The notes beneath the pieces are model-generated. The model was given only the letters and a program-made list of their open reading frames with translations, did no database searches and was not told the DNA's origin. Positions 14,201 through 28,240 of a DNA stretch of 64,000 bases are shown here, piece after piece. A program made the translations under genes and the position numbers. Source of the DNA: Cornus controversa (lineage: Eukaryota > Streptophyta > Magnoliopsida > Cornales > Cornaceae). The stretch lies in NCBI GenBank assembly GCA_026545225.1, contig CM048847.1, forward strand, positions 558,001 through 622,000. The letters run 5' to 3'. Each line of letters opens with the position of its first letter. Position 1 is the stretch's first letter.

Positions 14201-14870
14201 ACAATTCCCAAGCTATCGATGATTTCAAACAAGTTTAGTTTGAGTTGTTCTGATTCAAAAACCCATTCCTTGAGAAGTCGTGCCATAATCGGAATCGTAA
14301 GTTTCTTTTTTCCAAATTAGACCATCAAAGCATCCAAAAGAAGTGACGAACATGTCAATCCGATCTTCATCACAACCGTATGGTGCTTTGTTCCAAATTC
14401 GACCGTTTGGACATCTAAAGGAAACAATTAGCAAGCTACCAACCATTTTAAACTTGTTTCATTTGAGTTGTTTTGATTCAAAAACCGCATTCCAAGAGAA
14501 GTCGTGCCATAATACTAATCGTACGCTGCTTTTTGCAAAATGAAACCATCAAAGGGTCCCAAAGAAACGACGAGCATGTCGATCCGATATTCATCCATAT
14601 TTGTTTGAGTTGTTCTGAGTCGAAAGAACAATTGCTTGCTATAATCAGGGATGACGACAACCGTATGGTGCTTTGTGCTAGAATTGACCATCTGGATGTC
14701 CAGAAGAATAGAGAATGACAACAACGGTTTTGAACTTGTTTCGTTTGACCTGTCCTGATTCGAAAAGTCCAATCCACGTGAAATCGTGCCATACATAGAA
14801 TTATACGTTGCTTTATGCCTAATTCGACCGTGAGGACGTTCTGAATCGAAAAGAGTAATTTCTTGCTGCA
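8300..14870. repeat. Pentameric repeat, 3678 bp, about 1.8 copies
   Basis: Sequence from about 8300 to about 11190 recurs from about 11980 to about 14870 with an offset of 3678 bp, close to five units. Matching points are 9091/12769, 9299/12977, 10059/13737, 10577/14255 and 10800/14478. The block contains the last part of the dimer domain, so this amplification took in the edge of the dimer array. The second copy has a private T-run near 13058-13066. It also has a small insertion near 14932 (AAAGCAAAACAATT in place of AAAGAAACAATT). Confidence 0.8.
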
Positions 14871-15210
14871 CCCATGAATGATCACAACCGTATGGTGCTC
14901 TATGCCAACTTCAACCATCTGGACAAGTAAAAGCAAAACAATTCCCAAGCTATCGATGATTTGAAACAAGTTTAGTTTAAGTTGTTCTCAGTCGAAAACC
15001 CCAGTCCTTGAGAAGTTGTGTCATAATCAGAATCGTAAGTTTCTTTTTTCCAAATTAGACCATCAAAGCATCCAAAAGAAGTGAAGAACATGTCAATCCG
15101 ATCTTCATCACAACCGTATGGTGCTTTGTTCCAAATTCGACCGTTTCGACATCTAAAGGAAACAATTTGTAAGCTACCAACCATTTTAAACTTGTTTCAT
15201 TTGAGTTGTT

Positions 15211-18200
15211 ATGATTAGAAAACCACATTCCAAGAGAAGTCGTGCCATAATACTAATCGTACGCTATTTTTTTGTAAATGAAACCATCAAAGCGTCCCAA
15301 AGAAACGACGAGCATGTCGATCCGATCTTCATCCATATTTGTTTGAGTTGTTATGAGTCGAAAAGAACAATTTCTTGCAATAACCAGGCATGACCACAAC
15401 CGTGTGGTGCTTTGTCCTAGAATTGACCATCTGGATGTCTAGAAGAATAGAGAATGACAACAACGGTTTTGAACTTGTTTCGTTTGACCTGTCCTGATTC
15501 GAAAAGTCCGATCCACGTGAAATCGTGCCATACATAGAATTATACGTTGCATTATGCCTAATTCGACCGTGAGGACGTCCTGAATCGAAAATAGTAATTC
15601 CTTGCTGCACTCATGAATGATCACAACCGTATGGTGCTCTATACCAACTTCAACCATCTGGAAAAGTAAAAGAAATAATTCCCAAGCTATCGAGGATTTT
15701 AAATAAGTTTAGTTTGAGTTGTTCTGATTCAAAAACCCATTCCTTGAGAAGTCGTGCCATAATCAGAATCGTAAGTTTCTTTTTTCCAAATTAGACCATC
15801 AAAGCATCCAAAAGAAGTGACGAACATGTCAATCCGATCTTCATCACAATCGTATGGTGCTTTGTTCCAAATTCGACCGTTTGGACATCTAAAGGAAACA
15901 ATTTGTAAGCTACCAACCATTTTAAACTTGTTTCATTTGAGTTGTTTTGATTAGAAAACCACATTCCAAGAGAAGTCTTGCCATAATATTTATCGTACGC
16001 TACTTTTTTCTAAATGAAACCATCAAAGGGTCCCAAAGAAACGACGAGCATGTCGATCCGATCTTCATCCATATTTGTTTGAGTTGTTATGAGTCGAAAA
16101 GAACAATTTCTTGCAATAACCAGGCATGACCACAACCGTGTGGTGCTTTGTCCTAGAATTGACCATATGGATGTCTAGAATAATAGAGAATGACAACAAC
16201 GGTTTTGAACTTGTTTCGTTTGACCTGTCCTGATTCGAAAAGTCCAATCCATGTGAAATCGTGCCATACATAGAATTATACGTTGCATTATGCCTAATTC
16301 GACCGTGAGGACGTCCTGAATCGAAAACAGTAATTCCTTGCAGCACTCATGAATGATCACAACCGTATGGTGCTCTATGCCAACTTCAACCATCTGGACA
16401 AGTAAAAGAAACAATTCCCAAGATATCGATGATTTTAAACAAGTTTAGTTTTAGTTGTTCTGATTCAAAAACCCCATTGCTTGAGAAGTTGTGGCATAAT
16501 CAGAATCGTAAGTTTCTTTTTTCCAAATTAGACCATCAAAGCATCCAAAAGAAGTGACGAACCTGTCAATCCGATCTTCATCACAACCGTATGGTGCTTT
16601 GTTCCAAATTCGACCGTTTCGACATCTAAAGGAAACAATTTGCAAGCTACCAACCATTTTAAACTTGTTTCATTTGAGTTGTTATGATTAGAAAACCACA
16701 TTCCAAGAGAAGTCGTGCCATAATACTAATCGTACGCTGCTTTTTTCTAAATAAAACCATCAAAGGGTCCCAAAGAAAGAACGAGCATGTCGATCCGATA
16801 TTCATCCATGTTTGTTTGAGTTGTTCTGAGTCGAAAGAACAATTGCTTGCTATAATCAGGCATGACGACAACCGTATGGTGCTTTGTGCTAGAATTGACC
16901 ATCTGGATGTCCAGAAGAATAGAGAATGACAACAACGGTTTTGAACTTGTTTCGTTTGACCTGTCCTGATTCGAAAAGTCTAATCCACGTGAAATCGTGC
17001 CATACATAGAATTATACGTTGCTTTATGCCTAATTCGACCGTGAGGACGTCCTGAATCGAAAAGAGTAACTCCTTGCTGCACTCATGAATGATCACAACC
17101 GTATGGTGCTCTATGCCAACTTCAACCATCTGGACAAGTAAAAGAAACAATTCCCAAGCTATCGAGGATTTTAAACAAGTTTAGTTTGAGTTGTTCTAAT
17201 TCAAAAACCCATTCCTTGAGAAGTCGTGCCATAATCAGAATCGTAAGTTTCTTTTTTCCAAATTAGACCATCAAAGCATCCAAAAGAAGTGACGAACATG
17301 TCAATCCGATCTTCATCACAACCGTATGGTGCTTTGTTCCAAATTCGACCGTTTCGACATCTAAAGGAAACAATTTGTAAGCTACCAACCATTTTAAACT
17401 TGTTTCATTTGAGTTGTTATGATTAGAAAACCACATTCCAAGAGAAGTCGTGCCATAATACTAATCGTACGCTGTTTTTTTGTAAATGAAACCATCAAAG
17501 CGTCCCAAAGAAACGACGAGCATGTCGATCCGATCTTCATCCATATTTGTTTGAGTTGTTATGAGTCGAAAAGAACAATTTCTTGCAATAACCAGGCATG
17601 ACCACAACCGTGTGGTGCTTTGTCCTAGAATTGACCATCTGGATGTCTAGAAGAATAGAGAATGACAACAACGGTTTTGAACTTGTTTCGTTTGACCTGT
17701 CCTGATTCGAAAAGTCCAATCCACGTGAAATCGTGCCATACATAGAATTATACGTTGCATTATGCCTAATTCGACCGTGAGGACGTCCTGAATCGAAAAT
17801 AGTAATTCCTTGCTGCACTCATGAATGATCACAACCGTATGGTGCTCTATGCCAACTTCAACCATCTGGAAAAGTAAAAGAAATAATTCCCAAGCTATCG
17901 AGGATTTTAAATAAGTTTAGTTTGAGTTGTTCTGATTCAAAAACCCATTCCTTGAGAAGTCGTGCCATAATCAGAATCGTAAGTTTCTTTTTTCCAAATT
18001 AGACCATCAAAGCATCCAAAAGAAGTGACGAACATGTCAATCCGATCTTCATCACAATCGTATGGTGCTTTGTTCCAAATTTGACCGTTTGGACATCTAA
18101 AGGAAACAATTTGTAAGATACCAACCATTTTAAACTTGTTTCATTTGAGTTGTTTTGATTAGAAAACCACATTCCAAGAGAAGTCTTGCCATAATATTTA

Positions 18201-18270
18201 TCGTACGCTACTTTTTTCTAAATGAAACCATCAAAGGGTCCCAAAGAAACGACGAGCATGTCGATCCGAT
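15211..18270. repeat. Trimer-spaced satellite segments (2208 bp offset)
   Basis: Units at about 15211-16060 match those at about 17419-18270 with an offset of 2208 bp, which is three units. Both carry a variant with TGTTATGAGTCGAAAAGAAC and CCGTGTGGTGCTTTGTCC. Units in between (about 16450-17200) belong to other families. This is therefore a short and partly overwritten trimeric register rather than a clean HOR. Edges are approximate. Confidence 0.6.
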
Positions 18271-21200
18271 CTTCATCCATGTTTGTTTGAGTTGTTCTGA
18301 GTCAAAAAGAACAATTCCTTGCAATAACCAGGCATGACCACAACCGTATGGCGCTTTGTGCTAGAATTGACCATCTGGATGTCTAGAAGAATAGAGAATG
18401 ACAACAACGGTTTTGAACTTGTTTCGTTTGACCTGTCCTGATTCGAAAAGTCCAATCCACGTGAAATCGTGCCATACATAGAATTATACGTTGCTTTATG
18501 CCTAATTCGACCGTGAGGATGTCCTGAATCGAAAAGAGTAATTCCTTGCTGCACTCATGAATGATCACAACCGTATGGTGCTCTATGCCAACTTCAACCA
18601 TCTGGACAAGTAAAAGAAACAATTCCCAAGATATCGATGATTTTAAACAAGTTTAGTTTCAGTTGTTCTGATTCAAAAACCCCATTGCTTGAGAAGTTGT
18701 GTCATAATCAGAATCGTAAGTTTCTTTTTTCCAAATTAGACCATCAAAGCATCCAAAAGAAGTGACGAACCTGTCAATCCGATCTTCATCACAACCGTAT
18801 GGTGCTTTGTTCCAAATTCTACCGTTTCGACATCTAAAGGAAACAATTTGCAAGCTACCAACCATTTTAAACTTGTTTCATTTGAGTTGTTATGATTAGA
18901 AAACCACATTCCAAGAGAAGTCGTGCCATAATACTAATCGTACGCTGCTTTTTTCTAAATGAAACCATCAAAGGGTCCCAAAGAAAGGACGAGCATGTCG
19001 ATCCGATATTCATCCATGTTTGTTTGAGTTGTTCTGAGTCGAAAGAACAATTGCTTGCTATAATCAGGCATGACGACAACCGTATGGTGCTTTGTGCTAG
19101 AATTGACCATCTAGATGTCCAGAAGAATAGAGAATGACAACAACGGTTTTGAACTTGTTTCGTTTGACCTGTCCTGATTCGAAAAGTCTAATCCACGTGA
19201 AATCGTGCCATACATAGAATTATACGTTGCTTTATGCCTAATTCGACCGTGAGGACGTCCTGAATCGAAAAGAGTAATTCCTTGCTGCACTCATGAATGA
19301 TCACAACTGTATGGTGCTCGATGCCAACTTCAACCATCTGGACAAGTAAAAGAAACAATTCCCAAGCTATCGAGGATTTTAAACAAGTTTAGTTTGAGTT
19401 GTTCTGATTCAAAAACCCATTCCTTGAGAAGTCGTGCCATAATCAGAATCGTAAGTTTCTTTTTTCCAAATTAGACCATCAAAGCATCCAAAAGAAGTGA
19501 CGAACATGTCAATCCGATCTTCATCACAATCGTATGGTGCTTTGTTCCAAATTCGACCGTTTGGACATCTAAAGGAAACAATTTGGAAGCTACCAACCAT
19601 TTTAAACTTGTTTCATTTGAGTTGTTTTGATTAGAAAAGCACATTCCAAGAGAAGTCTTGCCATAATATTAATCGTACGCTACTTTTTTCTAAATGAAAC
19701 CATCAAAGGGTCCCAAAGAAACGACGAGCATGTCGATCCGATCTTCATCCATGTTTGTTTGAGTTGTTCTGAGTCAAAAAGATCAATTCCTTGCAATAAC
19801 CAGGCATGACCACAACCGTATGGCGCTTTGTGCTAGATTTGACCATCTGGATGTCCAGAAGAATAGAGAATGACAACAACGGTTTTGAACTTGTTTCGTT
19901 TGACCTGTCCTGATTCGAAAAGTCCAATCCACGTGAAATCGTGCCATACATAGAATTATACGTTGCTTTATGCCTAATTCGACCGTGAGGACGTCCTGAA
20001 TCGAAAAGAGTAATTCCTTGCTGCACTCATGAATGATCACAACCGTATGGTGCTCTATGCCAACTTCAACCATCTGGACAAGTAAAAGAAACAATTCCCA
20101 AGCTATCGAGGATTTTAAACAAGTTTAGTTTGAGTTGTTCTGATTCAAAAACCCATTCCTTGAGAAGTCGTGCCATAATCAGAATCGTAAGTTTCTTTTT
20201 TCCAAATTAGACCATCAAAGCATCCAAAAGAAGTGACGAACATGTCAATCCGATCTTCATCACAATTGTATGGTGCTTTGTTCCAAATTCGACCGTTTGG
20301 ACATCTAAAGGAAACAATTTGGAAGCTACCAACCATTTTAAACTTGTTTCATTTGAGTTGTTTTGATTAGAAAACCACATTCCAAGAGAAGTCTTGCCAT
20401 AATATTAATCGTACGCTACTTTTTTCTAAGTGAAACCATCAAAGGGTCCCAAAGAAACGACGAGGATGTCGATCCGATCTTCATCCATGTTTGTTTGAGT
20501 TGTTCTGAGTCAAAAAGAACAATTCCTTGCAATAACCAGGCATGACCACAACCGTATGGCGCTTTGTGCTAGAATTTACCATCTGGATGTCCAGAAAAAT
20601 AGAGAATGACAACAACGGTTTTGAACTTGTTTCGTTTGACCTGTCCTGATTCGAAAAGTCCAATCCACGTGAAATCGTGCCATACATAGAATTATACGTT
20701 GCTTTATGCCTAATTCGACCGTGAGGATGTCCTGAATCGAAAAGAGTAATTCCTTGCTGCACTCATGAATGATCACAACCGTATGGTGCTCTATGCCAAC
20801 TTCAACCATCTGGACAAGAAAAAGAAATAATTCCCAAGCTATCGAGGATTTTAAATAAGTTTAGTTTGAGTTGTTCTGATTCAAAAACCCATTCCTTGAG
20901 AAGTCGTGCCATAATCAGAATCGTAAGTTTCTTTTTTCCAAATTAGACCATCAAAGCATCCAAAAGAAGTGACGAACATGTCAATCCGATCTTCATCACA
21001 ATCGTATGGTGCTTTGTTCCAAATTCGACCGTTTGGACATCTAAAGGAAACAATTTGGAAGCTACCAACCATTTTAAACTTGTTTCATTTGAGTTGTTTT
21101 GATTAGAAAACCACATTCCAAGAGAAGTCTTGCCATAATATTAATCGTACGCTACTTTTTTCTAAGTGAAACCATCAAAGGGTCCCAAAGAAACGACGAG

Positions 21201-24200
21201 GATGTCGATCCGATCTTCATCCATATTTGTTTGAGTTGTTATGAGTCGAAAAGAACAATTTCTTGCAATAACCAGGCATGACCACAACCGTGTGGTGCTT
21301 TGTCCTAGAATTGACCATCTGGATGTCTAGAAGAATAGAGAATGACAACAACGGTTTTGAACTTGTTTCGTTTGACCTGTCCTGATTCGAAAAGTCCAAT
21401 CCACGTGAAATCGTGCCATACATAGAATTATACGTTGCATTATGCCTAATTCGACCGTGAGGACGTCCTGAATCGAAAATAGTAATTCCTTGCTGCACTC
21501 ATGAATGATCACAACCGTATGGTGCTCTATGCCAACTTCAACCATCTGGAAAAGTAAAAGAAATAATTCCCAAGCTATCGAGGATTTTAAATAAGTTTAG
21601 TTTGAGTTGTTCTGATTCAAAAACCCATTCCTTGAGAAGTCGTGCCATAATCAGAATCGTAAGTTTCTTTTTTCCAAATTAGACCATCAAAGCATCCAAA
21701 AGAAGTGACGAACATGTCAATCCGATCTTCATCACAATCGTATGGTGCTTTGTTCCAAATTTGACCGTTTGGACATCTAAAGGAAACAATTTGTAAGCTA
21801 CCAACCATTTTAAACTTGTTTCATTTGAGTTGTTTTGATTAGAAAACCACATTCCAAGAGAAGTCTTGCCATAATATTTATCGTACGCTACTTTTTTCTA
21901 AATGAAACCATCAAAGGGTCCCAAAGAAACGACGAGCATGTCGATCCGATCTTCATCCATGTTTGTTTGAGTTGTTCTGAGTCAAAAAGAACAATTCCTT
22001 GCAATAACCAGGCATGACCACAACCGTATGGCGCTTTGTGCTAGAATTGACCATCTGGATGTCTAGAAGAATAGAGAATGACAACAACGGTTTTGAACTT
22101 GTTTCGTTTGACCTGTCCTGATTCGAAAAGTCCAATCCACGTGAAATCGTGCCATACATAGAATTATACGTTGCTTTATGCCTAATTCGACCGTGAGGAT
22201 GTCCTGAATCGAAAAGAGTAATTCCTTGCTGCACTCATGAATGATCACAACCGTATGGTGCTCTATGCCAACTTCAACCATCTGGACAAGTAAAAGAAAC
22301 AATTCCCAAGATATCGATGATTTTAAACAAGTTTAGTTTCAGTTGTTCTGATTCAAAAACCCCATTGCTTGAGAAGTTGTGTCATAATCAGAATCGTAAG
22401 TTTCTTTTTTCCAAATTAGACCATCAAAGCATCCAAAAGAAGTGACGAACCTGTCAATCCGATCTTCATCACAACCGTATGGTGCTTTGTTCCAAATTCT
22501 ACCGTTTCGACATCTAAAGGAAACAATTTGCAAGCTACCAACCATTTTAAACTTGTTTCATTTGAGTTGTTATGATTAGAAAACCACATTCCAAGAGAAG
22601 TCGTGCCATAATACTAATCGTACGCTGCTTTTTTCTAAATGAAACCATCAAAGGGTCCCAAAGAAAGGACGAGCATGTCGATCCGATATTCATCCATGTT
22701 TGTTTGAGTTGTTCTGAGTCGAAAGAACAATTGCTTGCTATAATCAGGCATGACGACAACCGTATGGTGCTTTGTGCTAGAATTGACCATCTAGATGTCC
22801 AGAAGAATAGAGAATGACAACAACGGTTTTGAACTTGTTTCGTTTGACCTATCCTGATTCGAAAAGTCTAATCCACGTGAAATCGTGCCATACATAGAAT
22901 TATACGTTGCTTTATGCCTAATTCGACCGTGAGGACGTCCTGAATCGAAAAGAGTAATTCCTTGCTGCACTCATGAATGATCACAACTGTATGGTGCTCG
23001 ATGCCAACTTCAACCATCTGGACAAGTAAAAGAAACAATTCCCAAGCTATCGAGGATTTTAAACAAGTTTAGTTTGAGTTGTTCTGATTCAAAAACCCAT
23101 TCCTTGAGAAGTCGTGCCATAATCAGAATCGTAAGTTTCTTTTTTCCAAATTAGACCATCAAAGCATCCAAAAGAAGTGACGAACATGTCAATCCGATCT
23201 TCATCACAATCGTATGGTGCTTTGTTCCAAATTCGACCGTTTGGACATCTAAAGGAAACAATTTGGAAGCTACCAACCATTTTAAACTTGTTTCATTTGA
23301 GTTGTTTTGATTAGAAAAGCACATTCCAAGAGAAGTCTTGCCATAATATTAATCGTACGCTACTTTTTTCTAAATGAAACCATCAAAGGGTCCCAAAGAA
23401 ACGACGAGCATGTCGATCCGATCTTCATCCATGTTTGTTTGAGTTGTTCTGAGTCAAAAAGATCAATTCCTTGCAATAACCAGGCATGACCACAACCGTA
23501 TGGCGCTTGGTGCTAGATTTGACCATCTGGATGTCCAGAAGAATAGAGAATGACAACAACGGTTTTGAACTTGTTTCGTTTGACCTGTCCTGATTCGAAA
23601 AGTCCAATCCACGTGAAATCGTGCCATACATAGAATTATACGTTGCTTTATGCCTAATTCGACCGTGAGGACGTCCTGAATCGAAAAGAGTAATTCCTTG
23701 CTGCACTCATGAATGATCACAACCGTATGGTGCTCTATGCCAACTTCAACCATCTGGACAAGTAAAAGAAACAATTCCCAAGCTATCGAGGATTTTAAAC
23801 AAGTTTAGTTTGAGTTGTTCTGATTCAAAAACCCATTCCTTGAGAAGTCGTGCCATAATCAGAATCGTAAGTTTCTTTTTTCCAAATTAGACCATCAAAG
23901 CATCCAAAAGAAGTGACGAACATGTCAATCCGATCTTCATCACAATTGTATGGTGCTTTGTTCCAAATTCGACCGTTTGGACATCTAAAGGAAACAATTT
24001 GGAAGCTACCAACCATTTTAAACTTGTTTCATTTGAGTTGTTTTGATTAGAAAACCACATTCCAAGAGAAGTCTTGCCATAATATTAATCGTACGCTACT
24101 TTTTTCTAAGTGAAACCATCAAAGGGTCCCAAAGAAACGACGAGGATGTCGATCCGATCTTCATCCATGTTTGTTTGAGTTGTTCTGAGTCAAAAAGAAC

Positions 24201-24400
24201 AATTCCTTGCAATAACCAGGCATGACCACAACCGTATGGCGCTTTGTGCTAGAATTTACCATCTGGATGTCCAGAAAAATAGAGAATGACAACAACGGTT
24301 TTGAACTTGTTTCGTTTGACCTGTCCTGATTCGAAAAGTCCAATCCACGTGAAATCGTGCCATACATAGAATTATACGTTGCTTTATGCCTAATTCGACC
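17545..24400. repeat. Pentameric higher-order repeat, 3680 bp, about 1.9 copies
   Basis: Segments recur with an offset of 3680 bp (five units): 17937/21617, 18273/21953, 18659/22339, 19409/23089, 20145/23825 and 20363/24043. Shared private variants prove descent from one five-unit block. These include CAAATTCTACCG at about 18816 and 22496, AACTGTATGGTGCTCGATGC at about 19306 and 22986, CACAATTGTATGG at about 20272 and 23942, and AGAATTTACC at about 20572 and 24252. The second copy is incomplete and is lost near 24400. Very few bases differ between copies. Confidence 0.88.
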
Positions 24401-26950
24401 GTGAGGACGTCCTGAATCGAAAAGAGTAATTTCTTGCTGCACCCATGAATGATCACAACCGTATGGTGCTCTATGCCAACTTCAACCATCTGGACAAGTA
24501 AAAGAAACAATTCCCAAGCTATCGACGATTTCAAACAAGTTTAGTTTGAGTTGTTCTGATTCAAAAACCCATTCCTTGAGAAGTCGTGCCATAATCAGAA
24601 TCGTAAGTTTCTTTTTTCCAAATTAGACCATCAAAGCATCCAAAAGAAGTGACGAACATGTCAATCCGATCTTCATCACAACCGTATGGTGCTTTGTTCC
24701 AAATTCGACCGTTTGGACATCTAAAGGAAACAATTAGCAAGCTACCAACCATTTTAAACTTGTTTCATTTGAGTTGTTTTGATTCAAAAACCGCATTCCA
24801 AGAGAAGTCGTGCCATAATACTAATCGTACGCTGCTTTTTGCAAAATGAAACCATCAAAGGGTCCCAAAGAAACGACGAGCATGTCGATCCGATATTCAT
24901 CCATGTTTGTTTGAGTTGTTCTGAGTCGAAAGAACAATTGCTTGCTATAATCAGGCATGACGACAACCGTATGGTGCTTTGTGCTAGAATTGACCATCTG
25001 GATGTCCAGAAGAATAGAGAATGACAACAACGGTTTTGAACTTGTTTCGTTTGACCTGTCCTGATTCGAAAAGTCCAATCCACGTGAAATCGTGGCATAC
25101 ATAGAATTATACGTTGCTTTATGCCTAATTCGACCGTGAGGACGTTCTGAATCGAAAAGAGTAATTTCTTGCTGCACCCATGAATGATCACAACCGTATG
25201 GTGCTCTATGCCAACTTCAACCATCTGGACAAGTAAAAGAAACAATTCCCAAGCTATCGATGATTTGAAACAAGTTTAGTTTAAGTTGTTCTGAGTCGAA
25301 AACCCCAGTCCTTGAGAAGTTGTGTCATAATCAGAATCGTAAGTTTCTTTTTTCCAAATTAGACCATCAAAGCATCCAAAAGAAGTGAAGAACATGTCAA
25401 TCCGATCTTCATCACAACCGTATGGTGCTTTGTTCCAAATTCGACCGTCTCGACATCTAAAGGAAACAATTTGTAAGCTACCAACCATTTTAAACTTGTT
25501 TCATTTGAGTTGTTATGATTAGAAAACCACATTCCAAGAGAAGTCGTGCCATAATATTAATCGTACGCTGCTTTTTTCTAAACGAAACCATCAAAGGGTC
25601 CCAAAGAAACGACGAGGATGTCGATCCGATCTTCATCCATGTTTGTTTGAGTTGTTCTGAGTCAAAAAGAACAATTCCTTGCAATAACCAGGCATGACCA
25701 CAACCGTATGGCGCTTTGTGCTAGAATTGACCATCTGGATGTCCAGAAGAATAGAGAATGACAACAACGGTTTTGAACTTGTTTCGTTTGACCTGTCCTG
25801 ATTCGAAAAGTCCAATCCACGTGAAATCGTGCCATACGTAGAATTATACGTTGCTTTATGCCTAATTCGACCGTGAGGACGTCCTGAATCGAAAAGAGTA
25901 ATTTCTTGCCGCACCCATGAATGATCACAACCGTATGGTGCTCTATGCCAACTTCAACCATCTGGACAAGTAAAAGAAACAATTCCCAAGCTATCGATGA
26001 TTTCAAATAAGTTTAGTTTGAGTTGTTCTGATTCAAAAACCCATTCCTTGAGAAGTCGTGCCATAATCAGAATCGTAAGTTTCTTTTTTCCAAATTAGAC
26101 CATCAAAGCATCCAAAAGAAGTGACGAACATGTCAATCCGATCTTCATCACAACCGTATGGTGCTTTGTTCCAAATTCGACCGTTTGGACATCTAAAGGA
26201 AACAATTAGCAAGCTACCAACCATTTTAAACTTGTTTCATTTGAGTTGTTTTGATTCAAAAACCGCATTCCAAGAGAAGTCGTGCCATAATACTAATCGT
26301 ACGCTGCTTTTTGCAAAATGAAACCATCAAAGGGTCCCAAAGAAACGACGAGCATGTCGATCCGATATTCATCCATGTTTGTTTGAGTTGTTCTGAGTCG
26401 AAAGAACAATTGCTTGCTATAATCAGGCATGACGACAACCGTATGGTGCTTTGTGCTAGAATTGACCATCTGGATGTCCAGAAGAATAGAGAATGACAAC
26501 AACGGTTTTGAACTTGTTTCGTTTGACCTGTCCTGATTCGAAAAGTCCAATCCACGTGAAATCGTGCAATACATAGAATTATACGTTGCTTTATGCCTAA
26601 TTCGACCGTGAGGACGTTCTGAATCGAAAAGAGTAATTTCTTGCTGCACCCATGAATGATCACAACCGTATGGTGCTCTATGCCAACTTCAACCATCTGG
26701 ACAAGTAAAAGAAACAATTCCCAAGCTATCGATGATTTGAAACAAGTTTAGTTTAAGTTGTTCTGAGTCGAAAACCCCAGTCCTTGAGAAGTTGTGTCAT
26801 AATCAGAATCGTAAGTTTCTTTTTTCCAAATTAGACCATCAAAGCATCCAAAAGAAGTGACGAACATGTCAATCCGATCTTCATCACAACCGTATGGTGC
26901 TTTGTTCCAAATTCGACCGTTTCGACATCTAAAGGAAACAATTTGTAAGC
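24160..26950. repeat. Dimeric satellite duplication, 1472 bp offset
   Basis: Sequence from about 24160 to 25480 recurs at about 25633-26950 with an offset of 1472 bp. Both copies contain the variant GATTCAAAAACCGCATTCC with TTTTTGCAAAATG. The same pair of units is also found at about 13855-15184, roughly 14 units to the left, so the block has been copied over a longer range too. Confidence 0.75.
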
Positions 26951-28240
26951 TACCAACCATTTTAAACTTGTTTCATTTGAGTTGTTATGATTAGAAAACC
27001 ACATTCCAAGAGAAGTCGTGCCATAATACTAATCGTACGCTATTTTTTTGTAAATGAAACCATCAAAGCGTCCCAAAGAAACGACGAGCATGTCGATCCG
27101 ATCTTCATCCATATTTGTTTGAGTTCTTATGAGTCGAAAAGAACAATTCCTTGCAATAACCAGGCATGACCACAACCGTGTGGTGCTTTGTCCTAGAATT
27201 GACCATCTGGATGTCTAGAAGAATAGAGAATGACAACAACGGTTTTGAACTTGTTTCGTTTGACCTGTCCTGATTCGAAAAGTCCAATCCACGTGAAATC
27301 GTGCCATACATAGAATTATACGTTGCATTATGCCTAATTCGACCGTGAGGACGTCCTGAATCGAAAATAGTAATTCCTTGCTGCACTCATGAATGATCAC
27401 AACCGTATGGTGCTCTATGCCAACTTCAACCATCTGGAAAAGTAAAAGAAACAATTCCCAAGCTATCGAGGATTTTAAATAAGTTTAGTTTGAGTTGTTC
27501 TGATTCAAAAACCCATTCCTTGAGAAGTCGTGCCATAATCAGAATCGTAAGTTTCTTTTTTCCAAATTAGACCATCAAAGCATCCAAAAGAAGTGACGAA
27601 CATGTCAATCCGATCTTCATCACAATCGTATGGTGCTTTGTTCCAAATTTGACCGTTTGGACATCTAAAGGAAACAATTTGTAAGCTACCAACCATTTTA
27701 AACTTGTTTCATTTGAGTTGTTTTGATTAGAAAACCACATTCCAAGAGAAGTCTTGCCATAATATTAATCGAACGCTGCTTTTTTCTAAATGAAACCATC
27801 AAAGGGTCCCAAAGAAACGACGAGCATGTCGATCCGATCTTCATCCATGTTTGTTTGAGTTGTTCTGAGTCAAAAAGAACAATTCCTTGCAATAACCAGG
27901 CATGACCACAACCGTATGGCGCTTTGTGCTAGAATTGACCATCTGGATGTCCAGAAGAATAGAGAATGACAACAACGGTTTTGAACTTGTTTCGTTTGAC
28001 CTGTCCTGATTCGAAAAGTCCAATCCACGTGAAATCGTGCCATACATAGAATTATACGTTGCTTTATGCCTAATTCGACCGTGAGGACGTCCTGAATCGA
28101 AAATAGTAATTCCTTGCTGCACTCATGAATGATCACAACCGTATGGTGCTCTATGCCAACTTCAACCATCTGGACAAGTAAAAGAAACAATTCCCAAGCT
28201 ATCGAGGATTTTAAACAAGTTTAGTTTGAGTTGTTCTGAT

